DNA of 33,231 bases from contig USEY01000041.1 in assembly GCA_900553815.1 (NCBI GenBank), positions 1-33,231 of the forward strand, in the 5' to 3' direction. This DNA is from an uncultured Bacteroides sp. (GTDB taxonomy: Bacteria > Bacteroidota > Bacteroidia > Bacteroidales > Bacteroidaceae). The position numbers and the translations under genes were made by a program. The notes below the pieces were generated by a model. That model was given only the letters and a program-made list of their open reading frames with translations, was not told the origin of the DNA and searched no databases. This document shows, in pieces, positions 7,698 to 15,132 of the stretch (the first letter of the stretch is position 1; each line of letters begins with the position of its first letter).

Positions 7698-9497
7698 TCA
7701 GTTCTTGTTTGCCCGTTTGCGTTCTATTTCGTCCAGAATCACCTTACGCATACGCATGGCTTTCGGAGTTACCTCCACGTACTCATCCTCCTTGATATAT
7801 TCCAAAGCCTCTTCCAACGAGAACTGTACAGGCGGTATCAGACGTGCCTTCTCGTCCGAACCACTGGCACGCATGTTGGTCAGTTTCTTCGACTTCGTCA
7901 CGTTTACCACCAAATCGTTGTCATGCGAGTGTTCACCCACAACCTGTCCGGCATAAACCTCTTCCTGCGGGAAGATGAAGAACTTACCGCGGTCTTGCAG
8001 CTTGTCAATGGCGTAAGCAAAGGCCGTACCGGTCTCCATGGCAATCATAGAACCATTGGTGCGGCGTTCAATATCGCCCTTGTAGGGTTGATATTCCTTA
8101 AAGCGGTGTGCCATGATAGCCTCACCGGCCGAAGCCGTCAGCACATTGGTACGCAGACCGATGATACCGCGCGAAGGCATGTCGAACTCCAGGTTCACAC
8201 GGTCGCCCGCACTTTCCATCTTCACCATCTCACCCTTGCGGCGGGTCACCATATCTATTATCTTGCTGGCATATTCCTCGGGAACATTCACAGTCAATTC
8301 TTCGATAGGCTCGCACTTCACACCGTCAATCTCCTTGTAGATAACCTGCGGCTGACCTACCTGCAACTCATAACCTTCGCGACGCATGGTCTCAATGAGC
8401 ACGGAAAGGTGGAGCACACCACGACCCGAAACAATCCACTTGCCGTCTTCCTCGCTCTTCTTCACGCGCAGAGCCAGGTTCTTGTCCAGCTCCTTCATGA
8501 GGCGGTCGTGGATGTGGCGCGAAGTCACAAACTTACCGTCGCGACCGAAGAACGGAGAGTCGTTGATGGTGAACAACATGCTCATGGTTGGTTCGTCGAT
8601 GGCAATAGGTGGCAGCGGTTCGGGATTCTCAAAATCGCAAATGGTATCGCCAATTTCAAATCCTTCAATGCCGACCAGCGCACAGATGTCGCCCGACGAA
8701 ACTTCGGGTACACGAACGCGGCCCATGCCTTCAAATGTATGCAGTTCCTTAATCTTTGTCTTCAGAATAGTGCCGTTGCGCTTAGCCAGCGAAACGTTCA
8801 TTCCCTCTTTCAGCGTACCGCGATGTACACGACCCACGGCTATACGACCGGTATAGGACGAATAGTCGAGCGAAGTAATCAGCATCTGGGGTGTGCCATC
8901 CAGCTGTTCAGGAGCAGGAATATTGTCAATGATGCAGTCGAGCAAGGGCAGAATGTTGTCTGTCGGCGTCTTCCAGTCTGTACCCATCCAGTTATTCTTG
9001 GCCGAACCATAAATTACGGGGAAGTCCAGCTGCTCTTCCGTAGCATTCAAGCTGAACATCAGATCGAAGACCATTTCATATACTTCTTCAGGACGGCAAT
9101 TAGGTTTATCCACCTTGTTAACCACTACAATCGGCTTCAGGCCAATCTGCAATGCCTTCTGCAAGACGAAACGTGTCTGCGGCATGGGACCTTCAAAAGC
9201 ATCGACCAGCAGGATGCAACCGTCTGCCATATTCAGCACACGTTCCACCTCACCTCCAAAGTCACTGTGTCCCGGAGTATCAATAATGTTAATCTTGGTT
9301 CCCTTGTAGTTGATAGAAACGTTTTTCGAAAGAATCGTTATTCCTCGTTCACGCTCCAAATCATTGTTATCCAGCATTAATTCACCTGTGTTCTGATTGC
9401 TGCGGAAAAGATTTCCGGCCAGAAGCATCTTGTCAACGAGCGTCGTTTTGCCATGGTCCACGTGGGCAATAATGGCAATGTTTCTGATGTTTTGCAT
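7698..9497 (-). CDS. typA: Translational GTPase TypA/BipA
   Basis: A 599-residue ribosome-associated GTPase. The ATG at 9497 gives [20 protein letters not shown], the canonical start; an in-frame extension further upstream has no family counterpart and crosses the promoter. G1 is [10 protein letters not shown]3 [15 protein letters not shown] and G4 NKVDK, followed by elongation-factor-like domains II, III and V and the TypA-specific C-terminal domain. The protein binds the ribosome and helps 50S assembly and growth under stress or cold (family knowledge). It is convergent with the DUF1593 gene and stands alone. A TATCTTTG box sits 25 bases upstream of the start. Confidence 0.97.
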   Translation of the reverse strand: MQNIRNIAIIAHVDHGKTTLVDKMLLAGNLFRSNQNTGELMLDNNDLERERGITILSKNVSINYKGTKINIIDTPGHSDFGGEVERVLNMADGCILLVDAFEGPMPQTRFVLQKALQIGLKPIVVVNKVDKPNCRPEEVYEMVFDLMFSLNATEEQLDFPVIYGSAKNNWMGTDWKTPTDNILPLLDCIIDNIPAPEQLDGTPQMLITSLDYSSYTGRIAVGRVHRGTLKEGMNVSLAKRNGTILKTKIKELHTFEGMGRVRVPEVSSGDICALVGIEGFEIGDTICDFENPEPLPPIAIDEPTMSMLFTINDSPFFGRDGKFVTSRHIHDRLMKELDKNLALRVKKSEEDGKWIVSGRGVLHLSVLIETMRREGYELQVGQPQVIYKEIDGVKCEPIEELTVNVPEEYASKIIDMVTRRKGEMVKMESAGDRVNLEFDMPSRGIIGLRTNVLTASAGEAIMAHRFKEYQPYKGDIERRTNGSMIAMETGTAFAYAIDKLQDRGKFFIFPQEEVYAGQVVGEHSHDNDLVVNVTKSKKLTNMRASGSDEKARLIPPVQFSLEEALEYIKEDEYVEVTPKAMRMRKVILDEIERKRANKN

Positions 9498-9521
9498 ACA
9501 AATACCTATTTTTTCAGGGTG

Positions 9522-9529
9522 CAAAGATA
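9522..9529 (-). promoter_or_regulatory. Bacteroides-type -7 box for typA
   Basis: The minus strand reads TATCTTTG, an exact TAnnTTTG match, 25 bases upstream of the ATG at 9497. This position also argues against the longer upstream start. No -33 TTG is seen at 19-21 bases. Confidence 0.65.
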
Positions 9530-9808
9530 GTGAAAGTCGAAAGCAGAAAAAAAAGCTTGCTTGTTTTTTTGCTAAGACACAACCTATTTTATCATATAGA
9601 TAGTGCATGGAGAGTGTAAAGGCAAATGAAATCCATGCATTCGTAACAATCTCAACCAAACCGACTCATATATTATTCAAACCTTCGTGTTTCTCTGACA
9701 ATTCATGCAAGGTATTTGTAAAGAAGTGCTGCCTGTCCTTTCGTTTCCGCATGCACATTTCACGAAAGCTACAGCTCCTCAAAGACAAGACATACACTAC
9801 CTGTTTGA

Positions 9809-9890
9809 TAGCAGTGGACTCCTTATCCGTTAGCAGTTAACTCCCAACACGATAGCAGTTAACCGCTAACGCGTAAAGTCTTAACTGCTA
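9809..9890. repeat. Short array of imperfect 22-bp units (AGCAGTTAACTCC type)
   Basis: Three head-to-tail units begin at 9809, 9831 and 9853, exactly 22 bases apart, each starting TAGCAGT (TAGCAGTGGACTCC, TAGCAGTTAACTCC, TAGCAGTTAACCGC). A fourth copy follows in the opposite orientation (AGTCTTAACTGCTA, 9877-9890). The core is the palindrome GTTAAC. The same unit recurs at 22489-22554. Confidence 0.8.
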
Positions 9891-9915
9891 TTATCCGCTC
9901 TATCAATATGTTTTT

Positions 9916-9989
9916 GATGTGAAGTTTCACGCTTTCACAATCGGACATAAAACACTGTTTACTAACCGAATATAGTGAAACTTCACATC
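9916..9989. repeat. 15-bp inverted repeat built from GTGAAACTTCAC
   Basis: GATGTGAAGTTTCAC (9916-9930) and GTGAAACTTCAC followed by ATC (9975-9989) are perfect reverse complements, 44 bases apart. Each arm contains a near-palindrome, GTGAA-NN-TTCAC, so it could be an operator-like site as well as a hairpin arm. Confidence 0.8.
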
Positions 9990-10095
9990 TACGGAGATTT
10001 CATACTGAAGGATACAGAACCTGCTTTTTCATCCACCCGCCATCAGCTTTCTCTATTTCCTTTCACCTCAATTCCCTTATCTTCAAGAAGATGCG

Positions 10096-10107
10096 GTGAA
10101 ACTTCAC
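10096..10107. repeat. Third GTGAAACTTCAC copy in the typA-rpsO gap
   Basis: A perfect copy of the 12-base motif GTGAAACTTCAC. It is identical to the copies at 9975, 22893 and 23237. Confidence 0.75.
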
Positions 10108-10232
10108 TAGCTGATAATAGCCTCAACCAGTGAAGACCATGCACATAGCAACTAAACCAAAGGCAAAACAAAGATTTCGGCCGCCGCTTCAATAAAACGA
10201 ACATTTAAAATTACTTTTTTGCCTGAAAGTCA

Positions 10233-10262
10233 TTGCCATATAAAAAACAATGTCTATCTTTG
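10233..10262 (+). promoter_or_regulatory. rpsO promoter, full Bacteroides consensus
   Basis: TTG (10233-10235), 19 bases, then TATCTTTG (10255-10262) matches both elements of the Bacteroides primary sigma promoter at the right spacing. It predicts a leader of roughly 40 bases. Confidence 0.8.
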
Positions 10263-10310
10263 CACCCTCGAAAGAGAACTAATATCAACTTTTTTAATTT
10301 AAATTCATTT

Positions 10311-10580
10311 ATGTACTTAGACGCTGCTAAAAAGCAAGAAATCTTCGGCAAGTACGGAAAGTCTAACACTGACACCGGCTCTGTTGAGTCCCAAGTGGCA
10401 TTGTTTTCATACCGTATTGCTCGTCTGACTGAGCACATGAAGCTCAACAGAAAGGATTATAGCACTGAAAGAGCTTTGACAATGTTGGTAGGTAAACGTC
10501 GTCGTTTGCTGGACTACCTGAAGGCTAAAGATATCATGAGATATCGCGCCATCGTCAAAGAACTTGGCTTGCGTAAGTAA
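10311..10580 (+). CDS. rpsO: 30S ribosomal protein S15
   Basis: An 89-residue protein, exactly the usual S15 length. TGSVESQVALFSYRIARLTEHM and GKRRRLLDYLKAKD are the hallmark helices that contact 16S rRNA in the central domain of the small subunit. The ATG at 10311 is chosen because the protein then starts MYLDAAKKQEIF like its relatives; the upstream in-frame ATG lies inside the promoter. It is a single-gene unit with a full-consensus promoter and a strong terminator. S15 of many bacteria represses its own mRNA; the short leader here shows no structure I can identify. Confidence 0.98.
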   Translation: MYLDAAKKQEIFGKYGKSNTDTGSVESQVALFSYRIARLTEHMKLNRKDYSTERALTMLVGKRRRLLDYLKAKDIMRYRAIVKELGLRK

Positions 10581-10600
10581 TCTGCTTACCGCAACACCTA

Positions 10601-10637
10601 AAAAAAGAAGTTTCCTGCTGGGAAACTTCTTTTTTTA
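10601..10637. terminator. Bidirectional terminator, rpsO / D-2-hydroxyacid dehydrogenase
   Basis: A perfect 15-bp stem (10601-10615 with 10621-10635) has a 5-base loop TGCTG and T or A runs on both sides. It lies between two convergent genes and should stop both transcripts. Confidence 0.93.
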
Positions 10638-10678
10638 TATACCTACTAGGCCAGACAGTGGGTAATCTTACAACTTGA

Positions 10679-11635
10679 TTATTTAGCCACATTATTGACC
10701 ACCTTCCCCGTGATATAGCCGTTCAGATTGTCAACGGCAATCTGCATCAAACGCTGACGCGCCTCTCCGCTGGCCCAGGCAATATGAGGAGTGATAAAAC
10801 AGTTGCGGGCATGCAACAGCGGATTGTCAGCACGCGGAGGCTCCTGCGACAGAACATCGACGCCAGCTGCATAGATAGTGCCATTGTTCAGCGCATCGGC
10901 CAAGTCCTGTTCATTGACCAGCGGGCCACGACCTGTGTTGATAAGGATAGCCGTAGGCTTCATGGTCTTCAAGCGCGCCGCATTGACCATACCACGTGTC
11001 TGCTCGTTGAGTGGGCAGTGCAGACTGACAATGTCGCACTCACGGAAAAGTTCATCCAGCTCCATCTTCTTTATTTCGGGAATCAGCTGAAAATGCGACT
11101 TAGACGTATAGGCACAAACCTGCATGCCAAAGCCAATGGCCATGCGTGCCGTGGCAGAGCCCGTATGTCCCAATCCTACAATACCCAGTTTCTTTCCACT
11201 GAGCTCCATCAGCGGCGTATCCCAGAAAGAAAAATCAGGACTCGACGTCCAGCGTCCACCGCGCACCTCCTCCGTGTAGTGCTGCACTTGCAGACAGATA
11301 TTCAATATGTGGGCAAATACCATCTGTGCCACCGAGTCGGTACTATAGGCCGGAATATTGGTCACTACTATGCCACGATTGCGGGCAGCTTCCACATCTA
11401 CAATGTTATATCCCGTAGCCAGCACACCGATATACTTCAAGTCGGGCAAGGCAGCTATGTGCTCGGCGGTTATCACCACCTTGTTGGTCAGTACAACCTC
11501 GGCACCGGCCGCACGCTCCAATACTTGCTCGGGAGCAGTCCGTTCATAAATGACACACTCGCCCAAGGCTTTCATGCCATCCCACGACAGGTCGCCGGGA
11601 TTGGCAGCATAACCATCTAAAACTACAATCTTCAT
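10679..11635 (-). CDS. D-2-hydroxyacid dehydrogenase (NAD-dependent, glycerate-dehydrogenase-like)
   Basis: A 318-residue cytoplasmic enzyme starting MKIVVLDGYAANPGDLSWDG at the ATG 11635. A TTG six codons upstream could extend the frame but adds nothing typical. The NAD-binding motif is GIVGLGHTGSATAR (about 149-162). The catalytic set is visible as INTGRGPLV (Arg), GVDVLSQEPP (Glu) and the acid-base His in FITPHIAWAS. The family oxidises or reduces 2-hydroxy acids such as D-glycerate/hydroxypyruvate or D-lactate; the sequence resembles glycerate dehydrogenases, but the substrate is not proven. It is transcribed alone from a likely promoter at 11737-11768. Confidence 0.93.
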   Translation of the reverse strand: MKIVVLDGYAANPGDLSWDGMKALGECVIYERTAPEQVLERAAGAEVVLTNKVVITAEHIAALPDLKYIGVLATGYNIVDVEAARNRGIVVTNIPAYSTDSVAQMVFAHILNICLQVQHYTEEVRGGRWTSSPDFSFWDTPLMELSGKKLGIVGLGHTGSATARMAIGFGMQVCAYTSKSHFQLIPEIKKMELDELFRECDIVSLHCPLNEQTRGMVNAARLKTMKPTAILINTGRGPLVNEQDLADALNNGTIYAAGVDVLSQEPPRADNPLLHARNCFITPHIAWASGEARQRLMQIAVDNLNGYITGKVVNNVAK

Positions 11636-11736
11636 GATTTTACTTATTAACAATCATTGTTTCAAACTCAAATATTCTATACTTCTATTGGTAGCAAAAA
11701 AATGTCAATTGAACATTCTGCATACCTTTTGGCACA

Positions 11737-11768
11737 CAAAAGTAGCCTTTTCCGATTAGAAACGACAA
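11737..11768 (-). promoter_or_regulatory. Promoter for the D-2-hydroxyacid dehydrogenase
   Basis: On the minus strand, TTG (11766-11768), 21 bases, then TACTTTTG (11737-11744) fits both promoter elements. It would give a leader of about 95 bases. Confidence 0.6.
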
Positions 11769-11915
11769 TAATACATTGGTTTTCTCCATCGCTTACCCAG
11801 AAAAGCGACATAGGACAATGTCAGCGAATGCTCTTTTCCCCCAAAACCAAACCTACAAAAACAAACAATAAGACTATATAACAATTAGCTGAAAAGCAGT
11901 TAGAAACATTATATG

Positions 11916-11923
11916 TATATTTG
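11916..11923 (+). promoter_or_regulatory. Bacteroides-type -7 box for the DUF4251 gene
   Basis: TATATTTG is an exact TAnnTTTG match, 78 bases before the ATG at 12002. No clear -33 element is seen. A small hairpin GGCCA/TGGCC follows at about 11928-11943, at the start of the predicted leader. Confidence 0.6.
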
Positions 11924-12001
11924 CATCAGGCCAAGCAGCTGGCCACCCGCCTAGGAACTGCAATTATTCAACCGAAAACCAAACAAAGAAAGGAAAGCAT
12001 C

Positions 12002-12490
12002 ATGAAAGCTATTGTTTTAACCGTAAACCTTCTATTGGCAGTATCTGCAACCACCCTTCAGGCGCAAGACAACAAAAAAGACCGAGAAGAGCGCAACCGC
12101 CAAGCTGTGAGCGAAATGCTGGAAGCACGCCGCTACAAAGTAGACGTAGACTACATGAATCCCCTGCGTGGCCGAGGACGGGCACTGACCGACTCCTACT
12201 CACTGGAGGTACGCAACGACTCGCTCATATCCTACCTGCCCTACGCTGGCGAAGCTTATAGTGTGCCCTACGGAGGGGGAAAAGCTCTGAACTTCAAAGC
12301 ACCTATCAGCCAGTACGACATGAACGAAGGCAAAAAAGGAAAAAAAGAAATCAGAATCAACGTCAGCAACGATGAAGATACCTATATCTACACGCTGACC
12401 GTCTTTCCCAACGGCAACACCAGCATACACGTACAGCCCACCCAGCGACAATCCATCTCCTTCAGCGGTGAACTGGAACTGAACGATTAG
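12002..12490 (+). CDS. Secreted DUF4251 protein
   Basis: A 162-residue protein. The start at 12002 is chosen because it is preceded by AAAGAAAGGAAAG and opens directly into a signal peptide (IVLTVNLLLAVSATTLQAQ, cut about residue 20); the longer in-frame start would bury the signal peptide and lie on the promoter. The mature part is DUF4251, a beta-rich Bacteroides family: RRYKVDVDYMNPLRGRGRAL, then SYLPYAGEAYSVPYGGGKAL, and a closing strand region VQPTQRQSISFSGEL. No lipobox, so probably periplasmic. The biochemical role of the family is unknown. It is a single-gene unit. Confidence 0.88.
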   Translation: MKAIVLTVNLLLAVSATTLQAQDNKKDREERNRQAVSEMLEARRYKVDVDYMNPLRGRGRALTDSYSLEVRNDSLISYLPYAGEAYSVPYGGGKALNFKAPISQYDMNEGKKGKKEIRINVSNDEDTYIYTLTVFPNGNTSIHVQPTQRQSISFSGELELND

Positions 12491-12571
12491 GCCAACCAAT
12501 AATCAGGCACCCAGAAAAGGAAACGTTCCCACCACTCACCCCTACCGTCAAGAATCATAGCTCACATTCCG

Positions 12572-12619
12572 ATATCCCGCAAGGCAGCCACTGGCTTCAA
12601 CGACTGCCCAGCGGGATAT
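12572..12619 (+). terminator. Candidate terminator after the DUF4251 gene
   Basis: ATATCCCGC (12572-12580) pairs with GCGGGATAT (12611-12619), with an inner GGCAG/CTGCC stem. The following tract (TTACTCTAATT) is a weak T run. Confidence 0.6.
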
Positions 12620-13008
12620 TTACTCTAATTACCAGCTAATGCTTCCAGACATTTCCATAAGGAGTCCTTAATATATACTTTGTCAACCTTCACAAACGTC
12701 CGACAGCATTCTGTTTTTCTACAACAAAAACGGCCAGCATTCATCGTACAAGTCAACTTTTATGAATAGTTATAAACTATATTTCTTGACGTTCCGAAGC
12801 AAAAACATCGTTTCTTTACCGCCAAAAGCATCAATTATGAGGCGAAATATATAACAGAATCTAAAGAATAGAATAAAAATAGAACAAACAGACCTTGCAG
12901 ATAGTCTGATAAATGAGTTACTTTGCACCTTGAAAATCATATATTCATAAAATATAGGACAATAACAAAAAGTTTTATCATAGCAAAGAAACTATTTAAG
13001 CAAGAAGT
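12620..13008. other. Gene-free leader region before the DUF4493 cluster
   Basis: No gene is seen. It is AT-rich and holds a 15-base palindrome ATAGTTATAAACTAT (12766-12780), which is a candidate operator, and the cluster's promoter at 12895-12925. The predicted leader to the ATG at 13009 is about 75 bases. Confidence 0.55.
12895..12925 (+). promoter_or_regulatory. Promoter of the DUF4493/PCMD lipoprotein cluster
   Basis: TTG (12895-12897), 20 bases, then TTACTTTG (12918-12925) fits the Bacteroides promoter with one mismatch in the -7 box. It is the only good promoter found ahead of the seven-gene cluster. Confidence 0.6.
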
Positions 13009-13788
13009 ATGAATATTTCCAATCTGAAAAGACTACTGATGGGATGCCTCGCATCCATCTGTGTGATGCTGACAGCCTGTACCTCGGAACAAGAACCGGG
13101 TCAACAAGCCGAAGCAGGGAGCATCCGTCTGGGACTGACCACCAGCACGGCATTTACTAAGGCCGTAACCGAGAGCGATTACGGAGATGTAAACAAATAC
13201 ACGGTACAGATACTGAATGGCCAGGGAACAGCTGCTGTAGAAGACTTTATCTACAGCGAAGCGCCCGAACGAATTACCCTAAACAACGGCAGCTATACGC
13301 TGAAAGCTTTCTATGGCGAAGAAAAAGATGCTTCGCGCGACGGTTTCTACGTAAAAGGAGAGCAAACATTTACTGTAAACGGCGAGGAACTGCAAGTGGA
13401 AGTAGCCTGCAAACCGACCTGTGGCAAGGTGGTAGTCCACTTTGCCGACGAAATGGCTACCTATTTCAGCAACTACTCTGTCATTTACGAAACAGAAGCC
13501 CTAAAAGCAACTGGCAGTACGGCTATCTGGCAAAAAGAAGATACAGACCCCTGGTATCTGAAAGTGAACGAAAAGGGAGAAAGCGTAACGGCGACCATCA
13601 GCTACACACGATTGAGCGATAACGAATCGGACAGCGTAAAAAAGACTTATACATTGGTACCAGGTAAATCATGGACACTGAACATTGCGCCGCAAGACAA
13701 CAACGGAAGCATGGGCATTACTGTCACCATTGATGAATCTACCGACGATGAGGAAATAGACATTGAAGTTCCCGGCGAATGGGTCTAA
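13009..13788 (+). CDS. DUF4493-like lipoprotein, first gene of the surface cluster
   Basis: A 259-residue lipoprotein with signal residues 1-23 and the lipidated Cys24 (MLTACTSEQE). The Ser-Glu residues right after Cys resemble the Bacteroidota signal for surface export. The mature part is a beta-rich domain: NNGSYTLKAFYGEE, DGFYVKGEQTFTVNGEELQV, then ACKPTCGKVVVHFADEMATY. This matches, in weaker form, the conserved order seen in the later genes (turn-GxYTLxA, a YxxG turn, then a Cys/Val strand pair). It ends in an acidic tail. I infer a DUF4493 relative, a family with no established function that looks like the Bacteroides fimbrillin/anchor beta-sandwich. The next gene starts 41 bases on. 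Confidence 0.8.
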   Translation: MNISNLKRLLMGCLASICVMLTACTSEQEPGQQAEAGSIRLGLTTSTAFTKAVTESDYGDVNKYTVQILNGQGTAAVEDFIYSEAPERITLNNGSYTLKAFYGEEKDASRDGFYVKGEQTFTVNGEELQVEVACKPTCGKVVVHFADEMATYFSNYSVIYETEALKATGSTAIWQKEDTDPWYLKVNEKGESVTATISYTRLSDNESDSVKKTYTLVPGKSWTLNIAPQDNNGSMGITVTIDESTDDEEIDIEVPGEWV

Positions 13789-13829
13789 CCGTTCATTCCT
13801 TATTATAAATACATTAAAGAATGCAATTT

Positions 13830-15128
13830 ATGAAACTAACCAACATCATAGCTTTAAGCACTGCTGCCATCCTCTGCCTGGCATCGTGCGAAATGAAAAA
13901 CGAGCTGACCGGCAGTTTGGTCAGCAAAGAAGATACAGGAGCCGTTGAACTGGAAGTCAGCGTAAAACAGCCGGTATCGCAGACACGCGCCGAAGAAGTA
14001 GCCACCAACAACTTCCCTGTAACCATACAAGGCACCAGCACCGGAGTGACCGACGTACTGAAAGAATATGCCACAGCCGACGAAGTGCCGAGCAGCATCA
14101 CCGTACCGGTAGGAGAATACACAATATCATCTCACTCTCCGGGTACATTGGAAAAACAGATGAATGCTCCCTACTATGCCGGTAGTACCAATATTACCGT
14201 CACCAAAGACGTCGCAAGCCAGGTAGATGTTGTTTGCCGCATGGCCAACAGCCGCATCCAAATGATTTATGGCGAAGACTTCAAGGAAGCGTTCAGCGAA
14301 TGGACCATTACCATAGACGACGGCAGTGAAATGGCGCTGTCGTACACGCAAGCCAACCTGACACCCGATGCCATCTACTGGCATTTTGACGACAATGTGA
14401 CTGCCATCACCGTAAATATCAAAGCTAAAACAGTAGAAGGAAATACAGTGACTGAGAGCAGAACTTTCAGAAAAAGTGATGCAGCTGAGAATTATGAAGA
14501 AGTGGGCGACACATTCACTGGAGGAGATGCACTGGAAATCAAGATGGGTACGGTAGAATCTTCGACCGGTGACTTGACCGGTATAACCATTACCACAAAT
14601 ATTACTTTTGAAAATGAAAGTGAATCGGTAGAGATACCGACAACAGATCCGGACGAACCGGGAGAAGGCGGTGGTGATCCTGTAGAACCAGGAGAAGGAG
14701 CCGTAACACTGAATCTACCGGAGGATGTCACTTATTCGATAGAAGCCGGTAACGCACCTGCAAGTGCCGATGCCTATATTGCTTCAGAAGCAGGATTGGA
14801 CAAGATTATTGTAACAATAACTGCTGGGAATGACGCCTTCCAAGCCATACTGGTCGACCTGACAATGGATGGCCAAAGCTTCCTTGCTGAGAACGGAGGC
14901 GTAGACTTGATTGACAATTCAGACTTTGGCAACTTAGTAGCAACAGTCGGTAGTCAAGCTCCAACAGACGGAACTAAAGAATACACCTTCCCTATAGGTA
15001 CTTTCTTTACCTTCCTCGACATGACCGGAGCAACCGATCCTGGAAAATCTCATGAATTCCATATCACCGTTACCGATAAAAATGGAGAAACAGCTACCGG
15101 TGTATTTAAAGTAACAATAAACGAATAA
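13830..15128 (+). CDS. DUF4493 lipoprotein with a C-terminal beta domain
   Basis: A 432-residue lipoprotein from the ATG at 13830 (an ATG three codons upstream is possible, but AAAGA sits too close to it). Lipobox CLASC gives Cys20. The DUF4493 domain (about 40-260) has VPVGEYTISSHSPG, NAPYYAGSTNITVTKD and VVCRMANSRIQMIYGEDF. A Pro/Gly/Glu linker (about 270-292) joins it to a second beta domain ending HEFHITVTDKNGETATGVFK. The second half is visibly richer in A and T than the first, suggesting a swapped or younger domain. The next gene starts 4 bases after the stop, so the two must be co-transcribed. Its function is unknown; a surface location is likely. Confidence 0.85.
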   Translation: MKLTNIIALSTAAILCLASCEMKNELTGSLVSKEDTGAVELEVSVKQPVSQTRAEEVATNNFPVTIQGTSTGVTDVLKEYATADEVPSSITVPVGEYTISSHSPGTLEKQMNAPYYAGSTNITVTKDVASQVDVVCRMANSRIQMIYGEDFKEAFSEWTITIDDGSEMALSYTQANLTPDAIYWHFDDNVTAITVNIKAKTVEGNTVTESRTFRKSDAAENYEEVGDTFTGGDALEIKMGTVESSTGDLTGITITTNITFENESESVEIPTTDPDEPGEGGGDPVEPGEGAVTLNLPEDVTYSIEAGNAPASADAYIASEAGLDKIIVTITAGNDAFQAILVDLTMDGQSFLAENGGVDLIDNSDFGNLVATVGSQAPTDGTKEYTFPIGTFFTFLDMTGATDPGKSHEFHITVTDKNGETATGVFKVTINE

Positions 15129-15132
15129 TATG

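Larger units (their letters stand above)
9530..10232. other. Gene-free gap between typA and rpsO, repeat-bearing
   Basis: No open frame here looks like a protein. From 9809 the gap holds a 22-bp periodic array, then several GTGAAACTTCAC-type palindromes up to 10107. The part 9530-9808 shows nothing I can name. The rpsO promoter begins at 10233. Confidence 0.6.

Noticed and set aside
7923..9380. Long plus-strand open frame (485 codons) opposite typA
   Set aside because: Antisense shadow of a conserved gene; its product is His- and Gln-rich without recognisable domains.
9498..9659. Longer N-terminus for TypA from the in-frame start at 9659
   Set aside because: The extra residues have no family counterpart, and the stretch contains the TATCTTTG promoter box.
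9607..9840. Open frame of 77 codons on the plus strand in the typA-rpsO gap
   Set aside because: No signal, family motif or ribosome binding site; it overlaps the 22-bp array and the composition is that of the gap.
9809..10107. CRISPR array
   Set aside because: Units are about 22 bases, imperfect, with no conserved spacer lengths, and no cas genes are in the window.
12620..13008. Invertible promoter controlling the surface cluster
   Set aside because: I found no matching inverted repeats flanking the promoter; only the small central palindrome at 12766-12780.
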